Origin: Pantoea alhagi
GTDB lineage: Bacteria > Pseudomonadota > Gammaproteobacteria > Enterobacterales > Enterobacteriaceae
Length of the DNA: 64,000 bases
Direction of reading: 5' to 3'
NCBI RefSeq assembly: GCF_002101395.1
Contig: NZ_CP019706.1
Coordinates: 2,976,001-3,040,000, forward strand
Shown here: in pieces, positions 1 through 8,626 of the stretch
Layout of the letters: each line of letters opens with the position of its first letter
Position numbering within the stretch: the first letter of the stretch is position 1
Program-made: the position numbers and the translations under genes
The notes under the pieces: generated by a model
Told to the model about the DNA's origin: nothing
Database searches by the model: none
What the model saw: the letters and a program-made list of their open reading frames with translations, nothing else

Positions 1-569
1 GCCCAGATATAAAGCAGGTGGCTGGCGAAAAAGGCGCTAATAAACAGTGCGGCCAGCGGCTTGCCAAAGCTGCGGCGGTTAAGGCTACGCAGCTTTTGCC
101 AGCTCCAGGTGGCGAACAGCATCTGCACCAGAAAAATAGCCGGCACGCTGATAAACATCAGCTGCCAGTCTCGCGCCATTTCGCTTTGATCCGGGTTAAC
201 GACCAGCTCCCAGACCACCGGATTCAGGTGAAGATGGAAACGGTTAAACACGGTACTGTCAACCAGCAGCAGCGTAAGCCCGGCGGTGGCGACAATAGCG
301 GATAAAAAGCGCAGCAAACGCTGCGACATCACCACAAATGTGAGGGGAAAGATCAGCAGCAGATAGGCCGCAAAAACAATGAAGCTGAAGTGGCCGATCC
401 AACTGGTAAACGCGTAAACGCGCCCCGCCAGTGAACCGGGCCAGTCAGCAACCAGCAGATAACGGCTGCCCAGCAGGGTAGCAAAAATGATATTAAACAA
501 CGCGAACCAGTGCCCCCAGCTAATCATCTGGGAGACTTTTTCACGGTAGCGTTGCCGATTGGTAACCAT
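1..569 (-). CDS. yejM: Inner-membrane protein YejM/LapC, N-terminal part (cut by window edge)
   Basis: The first roughly 190 codons of YejM (also called PbgA or LapC) lie here; the rest is outside the window. The start reads MVTNRQRYREKVSQM and continues with WGHWFALFN and HFSFIVFAAYLLL, matching the E. coli protein nearly residue for residue as I remember it. The visible part is the five-helix membrane domain; the periplasmic alkaline-phosphatase-like domain is not in view. In E. coli the protein senses lipopolysaccharide and restrains LapB/FtsH-driven degradation of LpxC. It starts 21 bases after the yejL stop, so the two genes are probably one operon. Confidence 0.95.
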   Translation of the reverse strand, partial: MVTNRQRYREKVSQMISWGHWFALFNIIFATLLGSRYLLVADWPGSLAGRVYAFTSWIGHFSFIVFAAYLLLIFPLTFVVMSQRLLRFLSAIVATAGLTLLLVDSTVFNRFHLHLNPVVWELVVNPDQSEMARDWQLMFISVPAIFLVQMLFATWSWQKLRSLNRRSFGKPLAALFISAFFASHLLYIW

Positions 570-590
570 ATTTGCGGTCAGATCATCACA

Positions 591-818
591 TTAATGGGCT
601 TTATCTTCGCGCACTGAGGCTTGCAGCGCATCAGCGAAGGAACGGGCCAGCGCACGACGCTGTGCAGGCGCTACGCTGGTATTGATTAAGTTGGTGACCA
701 TGTTTCCCAGCACCATCAGGGAAAGATCGGTTGGTGCCTGGTTTGATTCCAGCACCTGCACCAGCTGCGCGAGGATCTGCTCCACGCGTTCGTCACTGTA
801 ACGGGATGATTGTGGCAT
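591..818 (-). CDS. yejL: UPF0352 family small protein YejL
   Basis: A 75-residue protein starting MPQSSRYSDERVEQI. It has the length and pattern of the YejL family, a small helical dimer of unknown function. The ATG at 818 is chosen because upstream in-frame codons run into the yejK leader and give a sequence unlike the family. It lies just ahead of yejM on the same strand and is divergent from yejK, the arrangement seen in E. coli. Confidence 0.92.
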   Translation of the reverse strand: MPQSSRYSDERVEQILAQLVQVLESNQAPTDLSLMVLGNMVTNLINTSVAPAQRRALARSFADALQASVREDKAH

Positions 819-839
819 AACCTTAACTAATACGTATTG

Positions 840-875
840 AAAAGGCGGTATCTTACCGTAAGCACGCCTTTTTTT
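840..875 (+). terminator. Terminator-like hairpin in the yejL/yejK divergent region
   Basis: The arms AAAAGGCG (840-847) and CGCCTTTT (865-872) pair, and the run of seven T ends at 875. The loop contains a smaller inverted repeat (CTTACCGTAAG). On the plus strand this has the form of an intrinsic terminator, yet it lies ahead of yejK rather than after a gene. It may attenuate yejK or insulate the divergent promoters. Confidence 0.5.
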
Positions 876-998
876 CTGCACTTTTATCGTGTCCGTAGCG
901 TTAAACTTCGGCAAGGCTTCTGGATGATGAAGTCGCCAGTTGATCGCAAGGGCGCGGGGTGTTTGAATACGCGCCTGAAGCTTAAAGGAGAGTCTAAC

Positions 999-2003
999 AT
1001 GAGTCTGGATATCGACCAGATTGCCCTGCATCAGTTGATCAAACGTGATGAGCAAACGCTGGAACTGGTGCTGCGTGATAGCCTGTTGCCCGCCACCCAG
1101 GCCGTGTCGGAACTGGTGGAAGAGCTGCACCGGATCTACAGCGCGAAAAGCAAAGCGTTTGGTCTGTTTAACGCCGAGAGCGAACTGGCGCAAACCCTGC
1201 GGGAATGCCGCGATGGCCAGCAGGATTTTCTGGCCTTCAGCCGGGCCGCGACCGGGCGGCTGCGCGATGAGTTGGCAAAATATCCTTTTGCCGAAGGCGG
1301 CATTGTACTGTTTTGCCACTACCGCTATCTGGCAGTGGAGTATTTATTGATCGCCGTGCTGAACAGCCAAAGCAGCATGCGCGTTAATGAGCAGCTTGAT
1401 ATCAGCAGCGTTCACTACCTGGATATTAACCACGCCGATATCGTTGCGCGTATTGATTTAACCGAATGGGAAACGAATCCGGAATCCACGCGCTATTTGA
1501 CCTTCCTGCGCGGGCGCGTCGGGCGTAAGGTCGCCGATTTCTTCATGGATTTTCTGGGAGCCAGCGTGGGGCTGGATACCAAAGCGCAGAATCGGGGATT
1601 ACTGCAGGCGGTGGACGACTATTGTGCCGAATCCAGCCTGGATAAAGCCGAGCGGCAGAACTATCGCCAGCAGGTCTACAGCTACTGTAACGAACAGCTG
1701 CAGGCGGGCGAAGAGATTGCCATTGAAGAGCTGGCGCGCGAGCTGCCGCCGCTGGGCGAAAAGAACTTTCAGCAGTTTACTCAGGAGCAGGGATACGAAC
1801 TGGAAGAGCGCTTTCCGGCAGATCGCACTACGCTGCGTCAGCTGACCAAATTTGCCGGCAGCGGTGGTGGGCTAACCATCAATTTTGATGCCATGCTGCT
1901 GGGCGAGCGTATCTTCTGGGATCCGGCGACCGATACCCTGACCATTAAAGGCACGCCGCCGAATTTGCGCGATCAGCTGCAGCGTCGCACCGGCGGGCAG
2001 TAA
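999..2003 (+). CDS. yejK: Nucleoid-associated protein NdpA/YejK
   Basis: A 334-residue protein, close to the 335 residues of E. coli YejK. The start at 999 (MSLDIDQIALHQLIKRDEQ) is preceded by AAAGGAGAG; the longer upstream extension is unlike the family. The sequence LVEELHRIYSAKSKAFG and the C-terminal GGGLTINFDAMLLGERI are typical of the 37-kDa nucleoid-associated (NA37) family. It is an abundant cytoplasmic protein that binds the nucleoid; its precise role is unclear. It ends at a bidirectional terminator shared with the convergent rplY. Confidence 0.95.
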   Translation: MSLDIDQIALHQLIKRDEQTLELVLRDSLLPATQAVSELVEELHRIYSAKSKAFGLFNAESELAQTLRECRDGQQDFLAFSRAATGRLRDELAKYPFAEGGIVLFCHYRYLAVEYLLIAVLNSQSSMRVNEQLDISSVHYLDINHADIVARIDLTEWETNPESTRYLTFLRGRVGRKVADFFMDFLGASVGLDTKAQNRGLLQAVDDYCAESSLDKAERQNYRQQVYSYCNEQLQAGEEIAIEELARELPPLGEKNFQQFTQEQGYELEERFPADRTTLRQLTKFAGSGGGLTINFDAMLLGERIFWDPATDTLTIKGTPPNLRDQLQRRTGGQ

Positions 2004-2040
2004 ACGTGAGCGCGCGGGTTACAGCTGGCGCGCAGGCATA

Positions 2041-2068
2041 AAAAAACGCCGCAGATGCGGCGTTTTTC
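2041..2068. terminator. Bidirectional terminator between yejK and rplY
   Basis: The arms AAAAACGCCGCA and TGCGGCGTTTTT pair around a short loop. There are A and T runs on both sides, so it can end transcripts from yejK (plus) and from rplY (minus). Confidence 0.85.
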
Positions 2069-2085
2069 CTGGGCCCGAAACGCGA

Positions 2086-2370
2086 TTAAACGCGAACGAA
2101 GTCCATGTGGTGCAGTTTTGGCTTGAACGGGTGACGCTGTACAGCCTGCACTTTAACGTTGGTTTCTTTACCATCGACAACCAGAACCAGTTCGTCGGTG
2201 TAGAAGCCAGGCTTAGCCTGCAGGTTCAGCACAGAGTCGTGATCCAGTTCGATAGAAACTGCTGCTTCCTTGCCACCATAGATGATAGCCGGGAATTTGT
2301 TAGCAGCACGCAGGCGGCGGCTCGCACCCTTACCCTGCTCTTTACGTTCAGTTGCTTTGATAGTTAACAT
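2086..2370 (-). CDS. rplY: 50S ribosomal protein L25
   Basis: A 94-residue protein of exactly the E. coli L25 length. It has the family sequence RKEQGKGASRRLRAANKFPA and ends in KPKLHHMDFVRV. L25 binds 5S rRNA at the E-loop in the large subunit. This is the short, single-domain form; there is no CTC-type C-terminal extension. The start codon is preceded by AAAGAGAG. It has its own promoter (2458-2486) in the gap after radD. Confidence 0.97.
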   Translation of the reverse strand: MLTIKATERKEQGKGASRRLRAANKFPAIIYGGKEAAVSIELDHDSVLNLQAKPGFYTDELVLVVDGKETNVKVQAVQRHPFKPKLHHMDFVRV

Positions 2371-2457
2371 GGTAACTCTCTTTAATAAATGATCCTGCTA
2401 CAGGCGACCCAGCAGCAGGTTGGATTGTTCAGCTCTTGTCAGACAAAAGCGCGCGGC

Positions 2458-2486
2458 ATTATAGCGATGTTTAGCCGCCGGGGCAA
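2458..2486 (-). promoter_or_regulatory. Sigma-70 promoter of rplY
   Basis: On the minus strand a -35 box TTGCCC (2486-2481) is followed by a 17-bp spacer and a perfect -10 box TATAAT (2463-2458). Transcription would start near 2451, giving a leader of about 80 bases, long enough for autoregulation of the kind known for ribosomal protein genes. Confidence 0.75.
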
Positions 2487-2513
2487 ACGGAAGTGCTGGC
2501 GATGGCGCTACCC

Positions 2514-4268
2514 TTAGCGCAGCTCATTGGCGCGGCGATAGCGCCCCTGATAATCGAATACCTTTTCCCGCACCTGCCAGAACTGCCCGCGTGCCCGCGC
2601 CACGACAAAGTCGGGATGACGCAGCAGCGGCTGCAGCGCGACCACGTCGCGGGCGCTTTGCCAGCCGAGCGGTACGCCAGGCGCGCGCTGATGCGGCCGC
2701 ATAAAAAGTTGCTCAAAGGCAGTGCGCTGGGCCGGCGTTTGCAGGCGGAAGCGTTCGCTGACGCTGGTGCCATCCTCATCGTAATAGGTGGCCTTCAGCC
2801 ATTCGCCTTTATCGTCACGGCCTGCCTCAAGCGTCATACCGCCGCAGCGTAACACCAGCGCGTCCTTGAGCTTCAGCGCGGCTTTCAGCATATCATCGGG
2901 ATCGACCAGCACCGCATCGCACTCGTGGCAGCGGCGCGCGGCAATATCATTTTCCGCGTTGCAGTGCGGACAGCTTTTAAAGCGAAAACGATAGTCGCAC
3001 TGTTCACGATTCCCTTCATCATCCTCCAGCACGCCCTGACAGCGGCGCCCAAAGTGCTCGATCAGGGTGCCGTCAGCGGTGGTTTTGCCCCAGAAAGTAT
3101 TGGCGAAGCCGCAGGCCGGGCAAAATACCTGCACCGGCTGGTTATCGCTCTGGCCTTTCGGCGCGCCCACTTCCGGCGTAAAGAGATCGTGCGGGTTACC
3201 GGCATAATCCAGAATCAGGCAGTCGCTTTTTCCTTCGCACAGACGCAGTCCGCGCCCCACAATCTGCTGGTAGAGACTGACCGATTCGGTGGGACGCAAA
3301 ATCGCGATCAGATCGACATGCGGCGCGTCAAAGCCGGTAGTTAACACCGCGACATTAACCAGATACTTGATCTGCTGCTGTTTAAACGCATTGATTAGCG
3401 CATCGCGCTCTGGTCCTGGCGTGTCGGCGCTGACCAGCGCTTTACCTTCCGGCAGCAGCGACAGCACCTCTTTGGCATGTTCAACGGTGGCGGCAAAAAT
3501 CATTACGCCTTTACGATCGGCGGCAAACTCTACGATCTGGCTAATAATATGCGGCGTAATACGCTGCTGCTGTTTTAGCTCGCGATTAAGATCGGCTTCG
3601 GCAAACAGGCCGTTGGCCTGCGCGTTCAGGCGGCTGAAATCGTACTGTACCACCGGCATATCCAGTCGTTCTGGCGGCACCAGAAAGCCATGCTTGATCA
3701 TATAACGCAGCGGCAGTTCATAAATGCAGTCATGGAACAGGGCGCGCTCGTCGCCGCGCACCATGCCATGATAGTGAAACCGATAGATCCAGCCTTTGCC
3801 GAGACGATAGGGCGTTGCGGTCAGCCCCAGCAGCCGCAGCTGAGGATTATGCTGACGCAGATGCGTGAGGATCTGCTGGTACTGGCTGTTTTCATCGTCG
3901 CCGATGCGATGACACTCATCGACAATCAACAGCGAAAAGGCGCTGTCGAACAGCGGCAGATTACGCGCCACCGACTGAACGCTGCCAAATACCACTTTGC
4001 TTTTACTCTCTTTGCGCGCCAGTCCGGCAGCGAAAATATCCGCTTCCAGCCCCAGCGCCAGAAATTTGCTGTGGTTTTGCGCCACCAGCTCTTTAACGTG
4101 AGCCAGCACCAGCACGCGTCCACGCGCCAGCCGCGCCAGTTCGGCGATCACCAGACTTTTACCGGCGCCGGTGGGCAGCACGATAACCGCAGGCTGTTGG
4201 GAGCGGCGGAAGTGGTTAAGCGTGGCTTCAACCGCTTCCTGTTGATAAGGACGCAGAGTAAACGACAT
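2514..4268 (-). CDS. radD: RadD (YejH) superfamily 2 helicase-like ATPase
   Basis: A 584-residue protein (E. coli RadD is 586). The start MSFTLRPYQQEAVEATLNHF matches the family; a TTG 141 bases upstream would add a non-homologous tail. Walker A reads PTGAGKS near residue 35 and Walker B reads VDECHR. Motif III is LTATP, and motif VI appears in QIVGRGLRL. The C-terminal third has several Cys pairs (CPAC, CPHC, CHEC), a likely zinc region as in other RadD proteins. In E. coli RadD has a role in DNA repair and interacts with SSB and RecA. It is divergent from rsuA. Confidence 0.95.
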   Translation of the reverse strand: MSFTLRPYQQEAVEATLNHFRRSQQPAVIVLPTGAGKSLVIAELARLARGRVLVLAHVKELVAQNHSKFLALGLEADIFAAGLARKESKSKVVFGSVQSVARNLPLFDSAFSLLIVDECHRIGDDENSQYQQILTHLRQHNPQLRLLGLTATPYRLGKGWIYRFHYHGMVRGDERALFHDCIYELPLRYMIKHGFLVPPERLDMPVVQYDFSRLNAQANGLFAEADLNRELKQQQRITPHIISQIVEFAADRKGVMIFAATVEHAKEVLSLLPEGKALVSADTPGPERDALINAFKQQQIKYLVNVAVLTTGFDAPHVDLIAILRPTESVSLYQQIVGRGLRLCEGKSDCLILDYAGNPHDLFTPEVGAPKGQSDNQPVQVFCPACGFANTFWGKTTADGTLIEHFGRRCQGVLEDDEGNREQCDYRFRFKSCPHCNAENDIAARRCHECDAVLVDPDDMLKAALKLKDALVLRCGGMTLEAGRDDKGEWLKATYYDEDGTSVSERFRLQTPAQRTAFEQLFMRPHQRAPGVPLGWQSARDVVALQPLLRHPDFVVARARGQFWQVREKVFDYQGRYRRANELR

Positions 4269-4426
4269 GAGCAGAATTGATTTTGGAAACCGGCCCACAT
4301 TATGCCATGAAAGCGGGTGAAACGGCATTTCACTCTGTCCGCTGCTGACAACTCCAGGTATACTTAGCGCTCTTAATGCGCCGCAGGCGTATCTCTCCAG
4401 GTCAGACAACAGGCATCAAAACAGTA

Positions 4427-5131
4427 ATGCGACTTGATAAATTTCTTTCTCAACAACTGGAAGTTAGCCGGGCCATCGCCGCACGGGAACTGCGGGCCAA
4501 ACGCGTAACGGTAGACGGCGAAATTGTACGCGACGGCGCATTTAAAGTGCTGCCGGAACACCAGGTAGAATATGAAGGCAATCTGCTCCAGCTTCAGGTC
4601 GGGCCGCGCTATTTTATGCTGAACAAACCGCAGGGCTATGTCTGCTCTACCGACGATCCCGATCATCCTACTATTCTCTATTTTATTGAGGAGCCGACCG
4701 CATGGAAACTGCATGCGGCAGGGCGTCTTGATATCGATACCACCGGGCTGGTGCTGCTCACCGATGACGGCCAGTGGTCGCATCGCATTACCTCGCCGCG
4801 TCACCATTGTGAAAAAACGTATCTGGTCACGCTGGAGCATCCGCTACGGGAAGATACCGCGCAGCTGTTTGCTGAGGGCGTGCAGCTGCATGGGGAAAAA
4901 ACGCTGACGAAACCGGCCACGCTGGAGGTGCTTAGCGAAACAGAGGTGCGTCTGACCATCAGTGAAGGGCGCTATCACCAGGTAAAACGGATGTTTGCCG
5001 CGATAGGCAACCATGTGGTGGCGCTGCATCGTGAGCGCATCGGCGAGATTGCGCTGGATGACGATCTGGAGCCGGGCGAATACCGTCCGCTGACCGAAGA
5101 AGAGGTCGCCAGCGTCGGCGCGCCGCGTTAA
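4427..5131 (+). CDS. rsuA: 16S rRNA pseudouridine(516) synthase RsuA
   Basis: A 234-residue protein (E. coli: 231). The N-terminal S4-like RNA-binding domain is MRLDKFLSQQLEVSRAIAAR. The catalytic motif GRLDIDTTGLVLLTDDG has its Asp at residue 102, as in E. coli. The C-terminal motif EGRYHQVKRMFAA is also typical. The enzyme makes pseudouridine 516 in 16S rRNA. The start at 4427 is the one that begins the S4 domain. It is followed 40 bases later by bcr, the same order as E. coli. Confidence 0.96.
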   Translation: MRLDKFLSQQLEVSRAIAARELRAKRVTVDGEIVRDGAFKVLPEHQVEYEGNLLQLQVGPRYFMLNKPQGYVCSTDDPDHPTILYFIEEPTAWKLHAAGRLDIDTTGLVLLTDDGQWSHRITSPRHHCEKTYLVTLEHPLREDTAQLFAEGVQLHGEKTLTKPATLEVLSETEVRLTISEGRYHQVKRMFAAIGNHVVALHRERIGEIALDDDLEPGEYRPLTEEEVASVGAPR

Positions 5132-5171
5132 CCATGACATCTGTGGCATAAGCTGACAAAAGGAGCTGAGG

Positions 5172-6374
5172 TTGCGTAAGGAAAAAAATTCCTCGATCGG
5201 GCTGGTGATTATTCTTGGCCTGCTGGCGATGTTAATGCCTTTATCGATCGATATGTATTTGCCGGCGATGCCGCAGATCGCCAGGGAATTTGGCGTGTCC
5301 GCCGGCAGCGTACAGATGACGCTTAACGTCTATATCCTGGGCTTTGCGCTGGGACAGCTGGTATATGGCCCGCTGGCGGACAGCTTTGGCCGCAAGCCGG
5401 TGATCACCATCGGCACGCTGATTTTTGCGCTGGCTGCGGCCGCCTGCGCCCTGTCACAAAGCGTTGAACAGCTGATTAATATGCGTTTTCTGCACGGCCT
5501 TTCGGCGGCGGCGGCCAGCGTGGTAATTAACGCGCTTATGCGTGACGCTTTCTCGAAAGAGGAATTTTCACGCATGATGTCGTTTGTCATGCTGGTAACC
5601 ACCATTGCGCCGCTGCTGGCGCCGATTATTGGCGGCTGGCTGCTGGTGCTGTGGAGCTGGCATGCGATTTTCTGGAGTCTGTCGCTGGCGGCGCTGGCGG
5701 TCACGGTAATGGTCGCAACGCAAATTCGCGAAACGCTACCAAAAGAGCAGCGCCAGCGTTTTCATTTACGCACTACGCTGCGCAATTTTCTGTCGCTGTT
5801 TCGCCATAAGCGTGCCTTTAGCTACATGTTGGCCAGTGGCTTCTCGTTTGCCGGGCTGTTTTCATTTCTTAACGCCGGACCGTTTGTTTATATTGAAGTT
5901 AACCATGTCTCGCCGCAGAACTTTGGCTACTACTTTGGGTTAAACGTGGTGTTCCTGTTTATTATGACGCTGATTAACAGCCGCTCGGTGCGCCGCTTTG
6001 GTGCGCTGGCAATGTTTCGATTTGGCCTGCTGATCCAGTTTGCTATGGGCATCTGGCTGCTGGTGGTCAGCGCGTTCGATCTCGGTTTTCTGCCGCTGGT
6101 GTTTGGTGTAGCGCTGTTTATCGGCTGTGTGGCAATGGTTTCCTCTAACGCGATGGCGGTGATTCTGGATGAGTTTCCTCATATTGCCGGCACCGCATCG
6201 TCGCTGGCGGGCACGCTGCGCTTTGGCGTGGGCGCGTTGGTAGGCGCGCTGCTCTCTATGGCTAATTTTACCACCGCCTGGCCGATGGTATGGTCAATAG
6301 CCCTATGTGCCACCTGTTCGCTGCTGCTGTTTAGCTACGCCAGCCGCGCGCACAGGTCCGTACAGGCAAGTTAA
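5172..6374 (+). CDS. bcr: Bcr-type MFS multidrug transporter
   Basis: A 400-residue, twelve-helix major facilitator protein of the Bcr/CflA drug:H+ antiporter family. The motif SIDMYLPAMPQI in helix 1 and the loop PLADSFGRKPV (motif A) between helices 2 and 3 are visible. In E. coli Bcr gives bicyclomycin resistance and exports sulfonamide and L-cysteine. The start is TTG at 5172 with AGGAG six bases upstream. The synteny rsuA-bcr-yejG supports orthology. Confidence 0.93.
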   Translation: MRKEKNSSIGLVIILGLLAMLMPLSIDMYLPAMPQIAREFGVSAGSVQMTLNVYILGFALGQLVYGPLADSFGRKPVITIGTLIFALAAAACALSQSVEQLINMRFLHGLSAAAASVVINALMRDAFSKEEFSRMMSFVMLVTTIAPLLAPIIGGWLLVLWSWHAIFWSLSLAALAVTVMVATQIRETLPKEQRQRFHLRTTLRNFLSLFRHKRAFSYMLASGFSFAGLFSFLNAGPFVYIEVNHVSPQNFGYYFGLNVVFLFIMTLINSRSVRRFGALAMFRFGLLIQFAMGIWLLVVSAFDLGFLPLVFGVALFIGCVAMVSSNAMAVILDEFPHIAGTASSLAGTLRFGVGALVGALLSMANFTTAWPMVWSIALCATCSLLLFSYASRAHRSVQAS

Positions 6375-6619
6375 TGTTCTTCGCCCCTGGCAAAAGTGCG
6401 GTTTGTTGATTATATGTAAAAGTATAGGCGTGTAAAAGTTACAGGGATGAAGCAAAAGTGGTTGTGCCTGTTTCCTGAACGCGGTACATATAGCAGCAAA
6501 ATGAGAGCTAACTCTCAAAATGCCGTAACAATAAAATGCTCGCTACGCGCTTTTGCCATCTGATCAGGCTGTGATCGGAGGCAGCGAACCGCGAGCATCA
6601 GGTGCCCTGGGGATTGCAT

Positions 6620-6952
6620 TTGAACACTTTACAATTGTCGATTGTACATCGCTTACCGCAAAGCTACCGTTGGGCTGCCGGAATGGCGGGCGGGGCGATA
6701 GAACTGAATACGCTGGCGGCCGATGACGATTTGATTGGTTTGCGGCTGCTTAGCCATGATGGCGCGCCCGCCTGGGAAGTGATGCAGAAAATGCGCGCCA
6801 TGCTGGCGGAAATCCAGGTGGAATGCGCCATTGTCGAGTGGCAGGGCGAGCCCTGTCTGTTTGTGCAGCGCAGCGATGAAAGCGCTGCCACGGTACGCCT
6901 GAAAAATCAGGGCGTGGCGATTGCCGAAACCTTTACTGCTCAGTCGCTTTGA
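6620..6952 (+). CDS. yejG: YejG family protein
   Basis: A 110-residue protein with the YejG sequence LQLSIVHRLPQSYRW at the start and EPCLFVQRSDE...RLKNQGVAIAE at the end. Function is not established. The TTG at 6620 follows GGGGA at a good distance and begins the conserved part; a GTG at 6602 is an alternative. It lies between bcr and the convergent yejF, as in E. coli. Confidence 0.88.
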   Translation: MNTLQLSIVHRLPQSYRWAAGMAGGAIELNTLAADDDLIGLRLLSHDGAPAWEVMQKMRAMLAEIQVECAIVEWQGEPCLFVQRSDESAATVRLKNQGVAIAETFTAQSL

Positions 6953-7023
6953 TCCGGTCACTCCGGCTATTTGCCTGGTCATCGGCCGGATTGCGATACT
7001 GTTAAGGCGCTGCAGCGCCTCTG

Positions 7024-8625
7024 CTAATCCGCCGTTTGCGCCAGCGTCAACAATTGCCGCGTATATTCCTGCTGCGGTGCGGCAAAGACCGCAGCGCAAT
7101 CTCCCTGCTCAACCACTTCGCCCTGACGCAAAACCACCACCTGATGGCACAGCGAACGCACCACCTGCAAATCGTGGCTGATAAAAATGTAGGCCAGGTG
7201 ATGCTCCTGCTGCAGCTTTTTTAACAGCTCCAGGATCTGCTTCTGCACCGAGCGATCCAGCGAGGAGGTTGGCTCATCAAGGATCACCAGTTCAGGCTGC
7301 AGGATCAAGGCGCGAGCGATAGCAATGCGCTGACGCTGACCGCCAGAAAATTCTGCCGGATAACGATGTCGGGTAGCCGGATCGAGCCCGACCTCCTGCA
7401 TTACCTGAATCACCTGCTCTTCACGCTGCTGCGCCGTAAGCGCCGGACGATGTACCTGTAAACCTTCTTCAATAATCTGCACCACGTTCAGGCGCGGGTT
7501 CAGCGAAGAGTTAGGATCCTGAAAAACAACCTGTAGCCGTGGTCGCCAGGGCAGCATTTGGCGACGGCTAAGATGCTGTAGCGGCTGACCTGCAAAGTTA
7601 ATCTCGCCCTGCGAGGCGATGAGCCGCAGCAGCGCCAGACCGGTTGTGCTTTTCCCGGAGCCAGATTCACCCACCAGCCCCAGGCTTTCCCCGGGCCGCA
7701 GGGTAAAGCTGAGGTTTTTCAATGCCTGATATTGATGCGTGGTGCGGCGCAGCAGCCCGCGTTTTACTGCAAAAGCCACCTGTAACTGATTCACCTGCAG
7801 TAACGCGGGCTGGCTTTGGTCAACCGGCGCGGGAAGTCCGGCCGGTTCTGCATCGATCAGCTTACGTGTATAGGGATGCTGCGGCGTCGCAAACAGCCGA
7901 TCGCAGCGATTATGCTCTACGCCTTTACCGTTCTGCATCACGCTGACGCTATCGGCCAGTTGGCGAACAATATTCAGGTTATGGGTAATAAACAGCAGGC
8001 CCATATTCAGCTCGCGCTTCAGCTCTTTCAGCAACGTCAGAATCTGCGCCTGCACCGTGACATCCAGCGCGGTGGTTGGCTCATCGGCGATCAATAAATC
8101 TGGCTGGGTCAGCAGCGCCATCGCAATCATAACGCGCTGTCGCTCGCCACCGGAAAGCTGATGCGGATAGTCCGCAAGGCGCGCACGCGCGTTACGGATG
8201 CCAACCCGATCAAGACAGCTTAGCATTTCAGCGCGCGCCGCCTCGCGTCGCATGCCCCGATGCAGCGACAGCACCTCATACAGCTGTTTTTCCAGAGTAT
8301 GTAATGGGTTAAGCGACACCATCGGTTCCTGAAAAATCATGGCCATGCGGTTGCCACGCAGCCGCTGTAGCGTTCGTTCATCGGCGCGCAGCAGATCCTG
8401 ACCTTCGAACAGGATCTCACCCTGCGGCCAGACCACCGGCGGCGAAGGCAGCAGACGCATCACCGAAAGCGCGGTGACGCTTTTGCCGGAGCCGGATTCG
8501 CCGACCAGCGCCAGCGTTTCGCCCGCGTCGACCCTAAGCGAAAGGTCATCCACCACGCGTTGCTCGGTAGCGCCGTGGCGAAAAGCGATGCTGAGATGAT
8601 TGATGCTAAGCAGGGGAGAAGACAT
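7024..8625 (-). CDS. yejF: Oligopeptide ABC transporter, double ATPase YejF
   Basis: A 533-residue protein with two complete ABC ATPase domains in tandem. Each has a Walker A GESGSGKS, a signature (LSGGERQR and FSGGQRQR) and a Walker B ending DEPT. Each half also has the OppD/OppF-type tail region after the nucleotide-binding domain. It powers the YejABEF importer. In Salmonella and E. coli this importer takes up peptides, including microcin C in E. coli. The ATG at 8625 lies one base after the yejE stop, so translation is likely coupled. A GC-rich inverted repeat (7005-7020) follows the stop. Confidence 0.95.
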   Translation of the reverse strand: MSSPLLSINHLSIAFRHGATEQRVVDDLSLRVDAGETLALVGESGSGKSVTALSVMRLLPSPPVVWPQGEILFEGQDLLRADERTLQRLRGNRMAMIFQEPMVSLNPLHTLEKQLYEVLSLHRGMRREAARAEMLSCLDRVGIRNARARLADYPHQLSGGERQRVMIAMALLTQPDLLIADEPTTALDVTVQAQILTLLKELKRELNMGLLFITHNLNIVRQLADSVSVMQNGKGVEHNRCDRLFATPQHPYTRKLIDAEPAGLPAPVDQSQPALLQVNQLQVAFAVKRGLLRRTTHQYQALKNLSFTLRPGESLGLVGESGSGKSTTGLALLRLIASQGEINFAGQPLQHLSRRQMLPWRPRLQVVFQDPNSSLNPRLNVVQIIEEGLQVHRPALTAQQREEQVIQVMQEVGLDPATRHRYPAEFSGGQRQRIAIARALILQPELVILDEPTSSLDRSVQKQILELLKKLQQEHHLAYIFISHDLQVVRSLCHQVVVLRQGEVVEQGDCAAVFAAPQQEYTRQLLTLAQTAD

Positions 8626-8626
8626 A

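Noticed and set aside
2925..4280. Several plus-strand frames of 138-196 codons over radD
   Set aside because: All are antisense to radD, which has intact helicase motifs; their translations show no family.
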